From Acephala macrosclerotiorum (Eukaryota > Ascomycota > Leotiomycetes > Helotiales > Mollisiaceae), in contig MU119252.1 of the NCBI GenBank assembly GCA_014904845.1, forward strand, positions 186,001-250,000: a stretch of DNA of 64,000 bases. Direction: 5' to 3'. The notes below the pieces were generated by a model. It was not told the DNA's origin. It saw only the letters and a program-made list of their open reading frames with translations, and did no database searches. The translations under genes and the position numbers were made by a program. How positions within the stretch are numbered: position 1 is the stretch's first letter; each line of letters opens with the position of its first letter. Shown here one piece after another: positions 22,986 through 33,559 of this stretch.

Positions 22986-23546
22986 CAACGGTCGAAGTTC
23001 TTCAAATGCAGGTAAATAATTGTTGGAAGGAAGCAAACATGAACGAAATGGAAGGCGCGGAGCTGGAAGATTACGATGAACACGGCCGATTTCTTATCTC
23101 GACGTAGCCTTTATGACTATGACATGTTCATGATAGCGCTTATCAGAACCCGATCTTCCCTTGTATCGGCCATGTCGATCGATGGCTGGGAACCCCACTA
23201 ACCGAATGCGAGAAGAGGATATATGCACGGGAAACTTGGCGACGCCTATGAGTGGTGGGCAACTGGCGAACGCAGCAAATGTGAGATGCGACCACTCGCC
23301 AATCGCAACAGAGGTTCATTTCACCTGCCAAGAAAATCAATCTCTCGATCTAGCCCCTGGAAGGCCGAGGTCTTTTTTTTTTTTTTTTTCAGAATTATGT
23401 GTATGTCACGTGAAATGCGGGGTATGTGAATAGGGGCAAGCTCGTCAACGATCCAATGCAAAATTGTAGTCGAGACGAAAGTCGGGCACGTATGAGAAGT
23501 AGATAGAGAACCTTGGTTACTTCAATTTCAATACAAGTTCTACTGA
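22986..23546. other. Permease promoter region and copy B 3' flank
   Basis: No supported gene. It contains an uninterrupted poly-T tract of about 18 nt at 23372-23389. Confidence 0.5.
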
Positions 23547-24482
23547 TCAGCCAGCAACACCCAATGTAATACTATCAGTGGTAGCTTTCGAGAACAAAGG
23601 CTGCGTCCTTGAAAATGAAAAGTCATCCTCCATATCAAAGAAGTTCCATCTCTCTGATGAATCCGACGGGTCTGAAAATCTCCACGTTAGATCTTGTGTC
23701 CAGTGCATCCCTTCCCCAGGAGAGACTTCCCATTCCCACCATTCTGCGCTACTCATGTAACTTGTGCTTCTTGTTGAACGAGCATGTCGTTTCATCACAC
23801 CTGTTTTCCGACAGATGCGGATCAACAGTTTTTGTAAAAGCCTTGTACGTCTACGTGCCTGAGTTTTGTACAAGGGGGCCGTTATGGACGCCTTTGAGAA
23901 TGCACTGCACCCTTGCAGATAGAAACGAAATTCGGTGATGAAGGCTCGTCCTTCGTTTGGAGCGCGGATAAAGGGGAAAGCTCCAAGCTCACTTCGCGAA
24001 GGTTAGTTGCATCATGGAACCTATTCGTGTACCATTCTGGCCTCAGAGAGACTTCTTCGGTGACAGTCAAGGTTCCGAAAGAAGGAAGCTTTTTGCCCTC
24101 GAGGCAGCTGTATATTCATCAGCATCGAAACGAAAGTATTCCACAGTGGACCACTGCGTACAAAATGACTACTACAACCTTCTTGATAATTGCCATTCCG
24201 AATTTCGATGGTAGACCCAAACCTCGCGAACTACTATGAGACGTACGCGTGTGAATGCGGTAGTCCTCGCAGGGCTACGGCTAAAGGAGGAATCTCACCT
24301 GTCGAGAAAGTCAATGTGAAACCAGAAGGATTATTCTTGTGGAAATTTGCAATTATTTGATTCTTCAACCCGAATGGAAGATCTTCCCGCCGGAAGGTAG
24401 GTCTGGAGATTATTTTTGTCTGTGCCTGTTCCCTCTTCACAATTGTTAAGACTCCTGTTCTTGATAAAGGTTTGGCAGCCAT
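23547..24482 (-). pseudogene. Copy B of paralogous family; broken
   Basis: The ATG at 24482 begins MAAKPLSRTG, then EDLPFGLKNQIIANF, GEIPPLAVALRGLPHSHA, which aligns with copies A and D-F. At the conserved 'HALQWF' position two consecutive TAG codons (24231-24236) occur before FARFGSTIEI. Further on, NLREVSLELSPLSAL and FITEF-like FRFYLQGCSAFSKASIT lie in different frames, so there is a 1-nt indel near 23930. The end retains the signature EWWEWEVSPGEGMHWTQDLTW and WNFFDMEDD. Not expected to make a full product. Only homology to its siblings supports it as a gene. Confidence 0.7.
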
Positions 24483-25738
24483 AATGATCTCTCAAGATGA
24501 TATAGGCGAAGAGAAAGCTCGTGAGCAGAAGATGGCGCAGTAGAGCCACTTTTTGATGGAGGCAGCTTGAATTATATGTAGAATTAAGAGAAAAATTGGG
24601 GCTGGGAAGCGAGAAAGACGTCAAAGACAAAGCCAAAGAATCAAGGGGAAGGACCTGAAGACATATCTTTGCAAGCATCCTTATCATAGATGAGACCATT
24701 AAAATGTAGACCACGCTGAGATACATAAACAGCAATCTTAAACAGTTGGTGGCAGCGTTCGTCTTCTTAAACTTTCAAGTAGCTCAAAGGAAAGGCTCAT
24801 GACAGACCAGTGCTCATTGAAGCATCAAGTCACCATGAAATTGATCTCAAAAATGCAGATTCCTAGAACATAGCTGAGTCTCTGTAGCTTTATCATACGA
24901 TTTTAGCACGTAAGGAGGCTGCTATTAAGTTTCAAACATAGTAGTGTGTATTTGTGCTTCATCTCCCCCACTTACTGCTTCCCCTAAGAGTGGTCAAGCA
25001 ATTGCAGGGGTCTTCGGATTTACAGGTACGGGTCGGGTCGATTGTACGCCGAGCGCATGCATGGCAATCTCACCACTTCACAGGCGCGAACACATATATC
25101 TCTCAAGCAACCCATTTACGAGTCTATTTCGCGCAAAGAGTCAATACACTCTTTTGCGAGTTCTTGCGTGATTACATTGAGCTCAATTACGGCAGTCTAT
25201 GCCTAGCACGATCCGCTGCGCCAAGCCAATTCCCAGCCTCGTTGAATACTGTAATTCAGACCCATCTACAAGAGTAGGGGCCCAAGATCCTTAATTGCCT
25301 ATGTGCCCAGATCTCCTTTCATATGGTTTCTTGTCACGAAAATGCAATTTGAAGCTGAACCAACTCAATTCTATGTGAAGAAGTTTTCGCATCGGAAGTA
25401 CTCGAAGGGCAAGAACAAAACATCCCGCTGAGAAAAGATAAATCGGCGAGATCTGTGCACAGGCATTCCCGGATATCCGTCTGCAGGCATCTTTCGCCTC
25501 CAGAGGTTCTTCCGTACTACTTTCAGCATAAGATCCGTTTAAGTTGCTTTAAAGTGCTCTAAATTGCTCATAAATGCTCGTTGCTTTCATCACGCGGAAC
25601 TAGAGAAGTGGAGAAGCCATCCCATGGATGTTGACAGACAGATCCATATAGTTGCACACATGCTCATATGCCATCATTCCAGACAGCCCTTACTGTCATC
25701 ATTCATTTGTCACTTCTGTCTCCCCTCTACAATCAAAG
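24483..25738. other. Intergenic, no gene recognised
   Basis: About 1.26 kb lacking a supported gene on either strand. The right end is upstream of the Atg22-like gene. Confidence 0.5.
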
Positions 25739-27467
25739 ATGCCGTTCCCTCTGGTGGCGCTGTGGAAGAAAGATATAGCACTCAATACCTACATATTCGG
25801 CCTCTTTCTCATTGGCCTTCCTTTCACACTCTTTGGGACTTATGTTGTCTATCAGCTCCAAGTCGTCGGTTATCTTATTGGGACAGATGCTGATGGGCAG
25901 CCATGCGTTGACTACTGTTTGGTTCCGTTTGGCAAGGAGCAACTTGACTTAAATTCAGTGTTGCTATACCTGAATGCGATGGGGTTTGGCCTTGGTGGAG
26001 CCTTGGCGGTTCTCATGACTGCATATGCAGATTTCTGGAGTGAGTTGCCACATGGGTCTATGATGAGGAAAGAGGAATACTGATGTGAATATAGAAAACA
26101 AAAGCGTTCTAGTCGCCCTCTTGATTATCTGCTATGGCGCCATCTCAATTCCGTTTACTGGTTAAAGGGCAGTTCCCTGGCTGCTTTCAACACTCTTATG
26201 GCCTTGTACGTCGTGTACGCGGTGGTTACATACATTCTTGTGGTTGCATTCAACATGTTCATTCCGCACTGCATGCGTACTGCTGAGCAAAAGAAGCCCA
26301 CCAATGCATCAAGCTTGCAGCAGACTTTCAATGATGACAAGACACCAGCTATCGAATTTAATATGCCAGTGGACGAAACAAAAACAGCTACGCCATCAAC
26401 AACTCGAAAATACGGTTTCAAGATGTCAATCTGGGGCAGTATTAGCACTTCCGCTGGAGGAATTTTGGCGCTCGTGCTTGTCATTATCCTTTCTCAGACG
26501 CTATCAGGCGCAAGTGGCCAGTCAGCAGGTCTGCTGGTCACTACGGTCGTCGGATTTATCACCATTGAAGGCTCAATAGTCACGTACCTAGGATTGCCTG
26601 TAATTCCGGCCAAGCCTGGTAAGGATTGGAAAGCGTGGTGGATTGAACTATTCACGCCTTTGAAGGATTTGCTCCAAAGAAAGAATATGGCGGCTCTATT
26701 GCTATCGTATACGATATATACTGACACAGTCTTTGCTCTGAACTCCGTTACTTCGCAACTTTATTTCGCTGAGGTCCAGCCAGATACTTTAGAATATTCT
26801 CTATATTCGATAGCCGGGATTATCTTTCAGCTTGTATGCACGTTGGGCTTTTATCTTTTGCAAAGTTGGCGGCCGCCTTTTAGCCTTGAGTACTGGCTGG
26901 TGATCGGGTATGCTTTGGTACTCATCGTTCCTATCTGGGGATGCATCGGTTTTGCAGACGATATTAATTTCGGCTTCAAGGTAGCTATTCATTTTATGAC
27001 CTAAGAACATGCTTCGGTTGCTGCAGCTGACGTTATGCTCGTTCACAGAACCGCTGGGAATTTTACGTCCAGAGTCTTGTATTCTACCTTTCCGGCTCGA
27101 TTGTTAATCCTACATTCCGCGTCCTCTTCGCGGAGTTGGTGCCGAAAGGAAGCGAGATTGAATGGTTCGGGTTGCAAGTGGTGTTGTCGTGTGCAACAGT
27201 ATGTATATCTCGTTGGCGCTATATCCATTTTGGGTGACTTTATCGCTGACAAATTCGACGAAGTCTTGGGTCAGTTATGTTGCGAACGCACCCCTACAGA
27301 ATGCGACACACCAGCTGCGTTTCCCACTTGTGTCATGTTTGATGATCTTGATAGTGCCGGTAGCACTGGAGATCATCAGATGTACAATGAAACTCTTCAC
27401 GAGAGACAAACTTCGATGGCAAGAAAATGATGCAAGTGAAATTAATGCTCGTACCTACGATAACTGA
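25739..27467 (+). pseudogene. Atg22-like MFS transporter with 1-nt frameshift
   Basis: Vacuolar amino-acid effluxer type (Atg22-like MFS). Exons 25739..26039, 26095..26980, 27049..27198 and 27264..27467 have clean GT-AG junctions (introns 55, 68 and 65 nt). Family blocks: LNTYIFGLFLIGLPFTLFG, YLNAMGFGLGGALAVLMTAYADFW, ALYVVYAVVTYILVVAFN, FKNRWEFYVQSLVFY, FAELVPKGSEIEWFGLQVVL and SYVANAPLQNATHQLRFPL. Within exon 2 the frame changes near 26150-26160: ICYGAISIP continues as YWLKGSSLAAFNTL only one frame over, and total exon length is one base short of a multiple of three. The simplest reading is a 1-base deletion, or a sequencing error. If real, the protein ends at TAA 26163-26165. A canonical role is export of amino acids from the vacuole. 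Confidence 0.75.
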
Positions 27468-27849
27468 ACCGTTAAGCCAATCACTATCTGGTAGGGGGTC
27501 ATGGCGCTGAATCGAGGGTCTGAATAGGTTGTTAGGGGCATGCAGCTGTTGAAGCAGTAGCAACACGGGACTTTCTGAGCTTCTTCCAGAGAGGAGTTGA
27601 TGTCGATTTTATTGGTGGAAATTTTGAGAGAGGATGACGAGTAATGCTTCATGGGCTCGAATCACTTTATTGAGAGAAAAACTCGCAAATGCTACCACGG
27701 TCTTCCTATCATAACACCATCTCTGCAGGTCTCCTTCCTAGGCCTACCAACCATCATAACCTTGTCTATGCAAATCTTCTACCTGGTCCTCAACAAGATA
27801 TGACTCTCCAACATGTAGCCAGCAATAATGCCAACCATCAAGAGAGAAG
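27468..27849. other. Gap between Atg22-like gene and copy C
   Basis: No supported gene; convergent 3' flanks. Confidence 0.45.
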
Positions 27850-29629
27850 CTACTTATCCCTTCGTCAAACTCCAATCTGGTGTGTAGATATTCATAGAAG
27901 TCCTTCAAGTCTCTTGCTTCGCATCGATACTGTCTTCGTGACTTGTATTCTTTACCAAGCTCCTGACTTTAGTCCATAAGCTTCCCACCCTTGCCCTCCT
28001 ATGCCTAGATCTGCACCGCTTTGTGAACTTTATTGTTTCTGATTTCAGATATCTCGACAAGCTGGCCCTGGACTCCGGTCTTCTTGTAAATCCCCTCAAC
28101 GATTCCATGTACCATGCTATGCTCTCGTTGGCGTGTTGGCCAGGTTGGAATCTCGACGGTGACTTTGGAAAGTGCGTTGAATCCTTGCAACCAGAATGGA
28201 AATTCGGTAAGGAAAGTCGACATGTCCCCCTGATTTGTACTGTCCAGGTCGAGATAGAGGACGACCTCGCGCACATTTGGCATCTTGATGAACTGCTCGG
28301 TGATGGAAGTCGGCTTCTTGAACTCGTAAACGATCTCCTTGTCGTTCCTGTCTTCTCCGCATTGAATGTAGGAGTTGCAAACGATCGCACTGGAACTTTG
28401 ATCAGCTTTAATTCTTCGTATTTTATTAGGTTATTCTATTTACTTGATATAAGTGGTAGTTCTTTCAATGACCGCAAGCTCTGCCTTACTGATGTCCAAG
28501 TCCATCAAGCAATGGCTAGTACCGTATGGACTAAGGCCCTACCCTCACATATCGGCCACCTCCCCATATCGGCCACTTTTTATAATGAAAGATTATTCAA
28601 CCAAAAATTCATATAATTATAAAAGCTTTTTTGTTTTATGCTTTTAATATATAAAAGTACAATTTATTAAAATTTTAAGTTATTTTAAAAACATTTTATT
28701 AAATAATTCTTATTTACATTTTTTAAATAAGTTTTATATATTTATAAAATAAACTAAAAAAAATTAATAAAAAAAATAAAAAAAAAAAAAAATTAAATAT
28801 ACTTTATATTATAATATATTCATATATACAATATATAAGAATTTCGATTAATAATAACTTTTTTTAATTAAAAATTAAAAATCTTTATATAAAATTTTAT
28901 ATAGAGATTTTTTAAATTTTAATTTGAAAAAAACTATTAATAGAAATCTTTATATATTACAAATTTAAAACTGCACTAATAAAACGTATTTTTTAAAGAA
29001 AAAATTAGATTTTTTTATTAATATTTAAAAAAGTTATTTATAAATTATATGTAAATTAAAAATTCGATTTTCGAAGTTTAATTATTTAAAAAATAAAAAT
29101 TAGTAACTTTTCTAGTTTATATATAAAGAATTCATATTTTTAATTTTATTTAATTTTATAAACATTTAATAGAGTTGGTAGGGGGTAAAAATCGCGATTT
29201 TTGGTGTAAAAAGTGGCCGACATGGGGGGTGGCCGATAGGGGGAGGGCCTTATCACTAATAAAGGGGAAGGACGCTCGCGCAAACCATTGGAGGGCGTGA
29301 CCATAGGCGACGGGAAAATGACGCAAGGCCTTCACAATTGCGGGGGTATCGGCTTCCCAGCAACTGAAGGGAGAAGTTGGTATCCAGCCATAATTGGATT
29401 GCTCGTTCAAGTTGGCGAAGATTTGCTCTCGAATCTCGAAGAGAATAATGTCCCAGTAGCATTCATGGCTTTGGGATGTGATATTAATCGGGTTCCTCGC
29501 AAAAATTGGCTCTGCGTCATCGTGATTTGCAAGGGCGACGACACTGTTGTTAATGGTCTCTTGTTGATTGGTTTGATTTGCGCTTTCACATTCGGGCACC
29601 CTTGATTCTCGCGTGGATGAAGACGACAT
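27850..29629 (-). pseudogene. Copy C of paralogous family; split by an element and bearing Trp-to-stop changes
   Basis: The N-terminal part (29629 to 29253) reads from MSSSSTRESR through DIILFEIREQIFANL and GHALQWFARASFPFISD. It is then broken by the AT-rich element 28534..29250. Removing the element with one TA continues the same frame as SPYGTSHCLMDLDISKAE, as in the siblings. A phase-2 intron follows (GTAAATAG...CAAAG), then TEQFIKMPNVREVVLYLDL, FPFWLQGFNALSKVTVEIP and KKTGVQGQL. In the terminal signature (WxW...MDWSQEL in the siblings) the three tryptophan codons are TAG 28005-28007, TAG 27999-28001 and TAA 27969-27971. The end near 27850 is approximate. Clearly a pseudogene. Confidence 0.8.
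28534..29250. mobile_element. TA-flanked, RIP-like AT-rich inverted-repeat element (717 bp)
   Basis: The left end AGGCCCTACCC...TATCGGCCAC and the right end, reverse complemented, AGGCCCTCCCC...TATCGGCCAC form terminal inverted repeats of about 45 bp with several differences. Both ends abut TA (28532-28533 and 29251-29252), the target duplication of Tc1/mariner/pogo-type elements. The interior (about 28600-29170) is almost pure A/T with no reading frame, as expected after heavy RIP. It is short, so probably a non-autonomous (MITE-like) copy. It sits inside copy C. Confidence 0.8.
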
Positions 29630-30148
29630 ATTAAGCGGTGATTAAGAGCTTGCAAAAGGCAAAGGCTAGAAAAGATTGCAGCTGATATAAGTAGTGCTGG
29701 AGGGATGCGAGATGCTGTTCGAAGGATCTTATTGTAATGGTGATGACTATTTACGTAGGGCTAGCCTCCTTGCACTGTACTAGTCGCCAATTTACAGCTT
29801 CAGGTTGCGCTCGGTCTCTAACTAATAGAAAACTTTAGGGGTACACAGTTCAGGATGAAATCGTCATTTCAACCACTCTTTTCCAAGACCCGTATATGTT
29901 TTGTCTTAGATTTCAGGACGGAGAGCCTGACAGGCATAGAGATTAACAATTAGGTGATTACTATGTTTACAAATGATTGATGGTAACGGCATGTGTCGCA
30001 CCGAGAGATTGATTAAGTAAGAACGAACAATGCCTATTCTCTAGCCCTTTCACAGCTAATTTCTATCTCAACCTAGCCTAGCCGACTCAATTACTCCATG
30101 AAAGTTTGGAAACCGAAAACGCTACTCACCCTTTCCCTATCCGTAACA
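29630..30148. other. Gap between copies C and D
   Basis: 519 bp, no supported gene; copy C upstream region and copy D 3' flank. Confidence 0.5.
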
Positions 30149-31292
30149 CTAGAAGCTTTTTAGTACAAAAGTGCCACCCAGAAACTCCAAAGAACCATAA
30201 CATTTGTCCTCGAAAAAGTTCCATGCGGGTACCTTCCGCTGCTTCGGTTCCCAATTGTAGTACCAGCTGAGATCCTGACTCCAGTCCATCAAGGTGCCCG
30301 ATCTAGCTTCCCAACGCCATACGTCCGCTCTCCAATGGTAGAGAAAGTGGTTGTAGAACCCAATACCCCTGAGGTACTGGCTCTCGATTCCAAACTTCTT
30401 CGATACCCTTTTGACAACCGCTTGCGAAAGCCTCTCCACTTCCGTCTTATAATGCTCCATATCATTCCGCGTAATAACGACCTCGACTGTTGATAACTTT
30501 TTGCACCCTTGAAGCCCGAATGGCAACTCGGTGATAAAGTGATATGCATCGTCATAATCCTCGAATCCTCTGGAGGGTCCCCGTGTTTGAGAATATGGGG
30601 ACTTCTTACTACTCAGAGTCAAATGAACCTCTCGCAGATTTTTCAGTTTGAGAAACTGTTGGATAAATGTCGTTAGCTTCTTGAACTTTGGATGATGCCA
30701 GAGATCCAGGTTGTCTTGATCGCGAACATTCTCACAAACTCCACTAGAGCAGATATCAGTGTTACAACTGAATAATATCTTTGAAAAGTTACATACCTGA
30801 GTTCCATAGCGACTTCTACGATCAAATCACCTTCGGCAGTGCTTACATCACCAAGATCATATGATGTCTTAGGGTCCATGATAATCGAGGAGCTTTTCTT
30901 TCTGAATTATTGCAGAATATGGTCATGGAAACGGGATATCCTTTCAAAGCAACGATGAGAGGCGGTATAGAGCCTTGCCATTTGAAATAGGAAGGTTTTC
31001 CTGGTTCCATAAATTGGTCCACCAGTTGAAAGGTTTGCTCTCGCAACTTGTGCGTAAGATTTTCCCAAGGGAATTTTGGCGTGGAAGCTGGGACCATCAG
31101 AGTTGCAGTCTCGATGAAAATATTATTTGCGCTTAGATCGCTTGCCGCACTTGAGTCTTGATTCTCGACCTGGTCATTGATGTATTCTTGTTGCGATTTA
31201 CAAATCTCGCACTGTGCAGCCATCAGGAGGCCACCATGGACTTGAATGCGCTGGCTTTCGCCGTTGGGGTCTTCCGTGGTTAATGAAGACAT
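30149..31292 (-). pseudogene. Copy D of paralogous family; frameshift plus Trp-to-stop
   Basis: Exons 30797..31292 and 30149..30743 are separated by a 53-nt phase-2 intron (AG|GTATGT...CTCTAG). The blocks FPWENLTHKLREQTFQLV, SYFKWQGSIPPLIVALKGYP, SSSIIMDPKTSYDL, FIQQFLKLKNLREVHLTL, FITELPFGLQGCKKLSTVEV, KKFGIESQY, VWRWEARSGTLMDWSQDLSW and FLGGTFVLKSF match the other copies. Two defects: a frame change near 30930 between KGYP and HDHILQ, and TAA 30907-30909 where the siblings have the Trp of LQWF. The second exon is fully open. Not expected to be functional. Confidence 0.75.
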
Positions 31293-31898
31293 GTTGGTAG
31301 GTGAAATCTTGGGATGTTGAAGTGCAAAAATGTTGAAGGGCACGGCTGCGTTGAAAAGCGCTGGTATTGGGGAGTGCTACTTTCGAGGAAAGGTGCTGTT
31401 GAGGAAAAGGTTGAGGAGCGGACGTTGACACAGGGCCAGGGACAGACAGGTGCATCTAGTATCAGGTAGATGCGCTAAAGATCAATCTGTCTATTCTACG
31501 GAGATAATGCGCTATTTTCACAAACCGGAGTGTTATAGTCATCAAAAGCGCATTGCCAGTAACTAAAGTTCAACAAAAAGCGAAAGTCGCGGAATCGTTG
31601 CCGTCAATAAAGAAATAATTAAGATCTGTAAATAAACACATCAAGGTGCTTATGGCTCAACACCTAATGCAGCCCTGTAAAGAGGCTTCAATGAGGGCTT
31701 TATCATTACAGCGTGGCAGACTTCAGATTGGGATCATTACGTTCAATTCATTTAGAGTCACTATTATTGGGAGAGCGCCAATGGGTTCTAGAGTCCGAAA
31801 GCTATTGTGACTGCTTTGTGAAATTTCATTTGCTCAAGCTATGATTTGTACGCAGACCACTGCTCAAGAGAAAGTCCGATTCACCGCTCTATCTGCAT
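31293..31898. other. Gap between copies D and E
   Basis: 606 bp with no supported gene or repeat. Confidence 0.5.
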
Positions 31899-33165
31899 TT
31901 ACCAGCTTTGCCCATCTGGCAGGGGTGTCAGACTAAAATCCCTGAGAACAAAAGCACCACCGAGGAACTTTAAGCAGCCCTGGGACCCATTTGAGAAAAT
32001 GTTCCAATGCGATTCCTTCCAGCCAGTGAAGTAATAAGCTATGCCGAACTCATGGCTCCAATCCATGTAGTTCCCTGGTTCATCTTCCCAACACCATACT
32101 TGTGCGTGCTGATCATAGTAAGCATGACTCGTCAGGTCCATGTTTACTGCCTTGCCCTTCACCCCAATCTTCTTCGCAATTCTGTTGAGGATTGCTTGGA
32201 AGACCCTGTCACACTTTGCATTATCAATCTCATAGCTCCTCCACACATTCAAATTCAGAGCCAGTTCGACCCTAGAAAGCTTCGTGCATCCCTCCAACCA
32301 GTACGGCCATTGGCTGCTAAAATTTTGCAGACCTCTGTAAATACCCGTAGTTGTATGGCTGTGGCATGCATTATCCATTGTCAAGTGAACCTCGCGTAGA
32401 TTCTCCATTCTCAAGAATCGCTGAGAAAACTCTGTAGGCTTTCTGAATCGCGAAAAGGTCCATCCGTCGTCTTCGTAATTCTCGTAAACATCATCGATAT
32501 TTCCGCTAGGTGATGCCATCAGTAAATTACACTGACATTTGCTGGACTTATTTATGGTCATACCTGAGCTCCATCATGACTTTCTTAATGCACAACGCCT
32601 CCATATCACTCATACTAGAAAGAGCCCATGCGTTCCATGAACCGATGATAAGTGAGGAGCTCTCTCTCTCAAACCACTGTAAGACATGGTCATAAGAGAT
32701 TGGAAACTCTCGCAATGCAACGACTAGAGCAGGCACTTCTTTATCCTAAACAAAGTACGACCCCCCTCTCGAGTGCGTAGTTTTGTAGTCCTCGTCAACG
32801 TTCCGAAAGATTTTCTCGCGCATCTCATAAGGGAGTCTCTCCCATGGGAAAGCTGGCGAATGGGTGGACGGTGTCAGACTTGCGGGTGTAGCGATAGGCT
32901 CTTTCGACTCGGCGTTGGATGCAGTAGGAGAATCGTCTGAGGTGCTATCTTTTGTCGAGGGCGCATGAATAAATTTGTAATCGGGATATGAAGATTGCTC
33001 CATGGCAGTGGTTTTTTTGGCTTCGGAATCGTTCGTTGCGCGTGAAGAGTTCATAACGTGATCGTTGGTGCAGTTGGGCTGCGCTGCAGACGTGGAAGTG
33101 TATGATGAAGGGGCTTGCATACTGTTGTGAATGGGCTCCATGTTTGGATGGTCGCGACCCTCCAT
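31899..33165 (-). pseudogene. Copy E of paralogous family; single Trp-to-stop
   Basis: Exons 32564..33165 and 31899..32505 (58-nt phase-2 intron, AG|GTATGA...CCTAG) encode 402 codons plus stop, interrupted only once: TAG 32746-32748 at the position where siblings read SYF-x-W before the PPLIVAL-like PALVVAL block. All other blocks are intact: FPWERLPYEMREKIFRNV, DHVLQWFERESSSLII, RMENLREVHLTM, QWPYWLEGCTKLSRVELAL, KKIGVKGKAV, VWCWEDEPGNYMDWSHEFG and FLGGAFVLRDF. One G-to-A change (TGG to TAG) is the only difference from a full-length gene. As written the product stops after about 139 residues. Confidence 0.8.
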
Positions 33166-33559
33166 GGTGGAATATCGATAATGCAAGAAGAAGAAACTTA
33201 TGTTGGGGTTGAAAGGAAGAAGAAATAAGTTGAGGACGGTGGGAGGATGAATATACAAGAGCAGCTCGGTCTTGGACGCTAGTGCTAGGAAGGTGGGACC
33301 CACTCATCCCAAATCCCCACTATAATTCCCAAAAACGTCAGGTGAATAGGTTCAAGTCGGAGGGAAGCTCAGGGGCATATTCCCCTTGAGTAGTGTACAA
33401 GAATCTTAGGATACACGTAGATGACTTGGTACTAAGAACATGTATTCGTGAGAAGTATGCGTTTCGAGGCATGAATTCTAAATATAAAATGCATAAACGA
33501 TCCCAAATTAACACAAAAGGCCCCATGAGTCCTTGGAAGCTCACACTCGACCTTTAATT
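33166..33559. other. Gap between copies E and F
   Basis: 394 bp; copy E promoter region; nothing else recognised. Confidence 0.45.

Noticed and set aside
28600..29170. AT-rich block as centromere or mitochondrial insertion
   Set aside because: Bounded by inverted repeats and TA and interrupting one gene, so a mutated DNA element explains it better.
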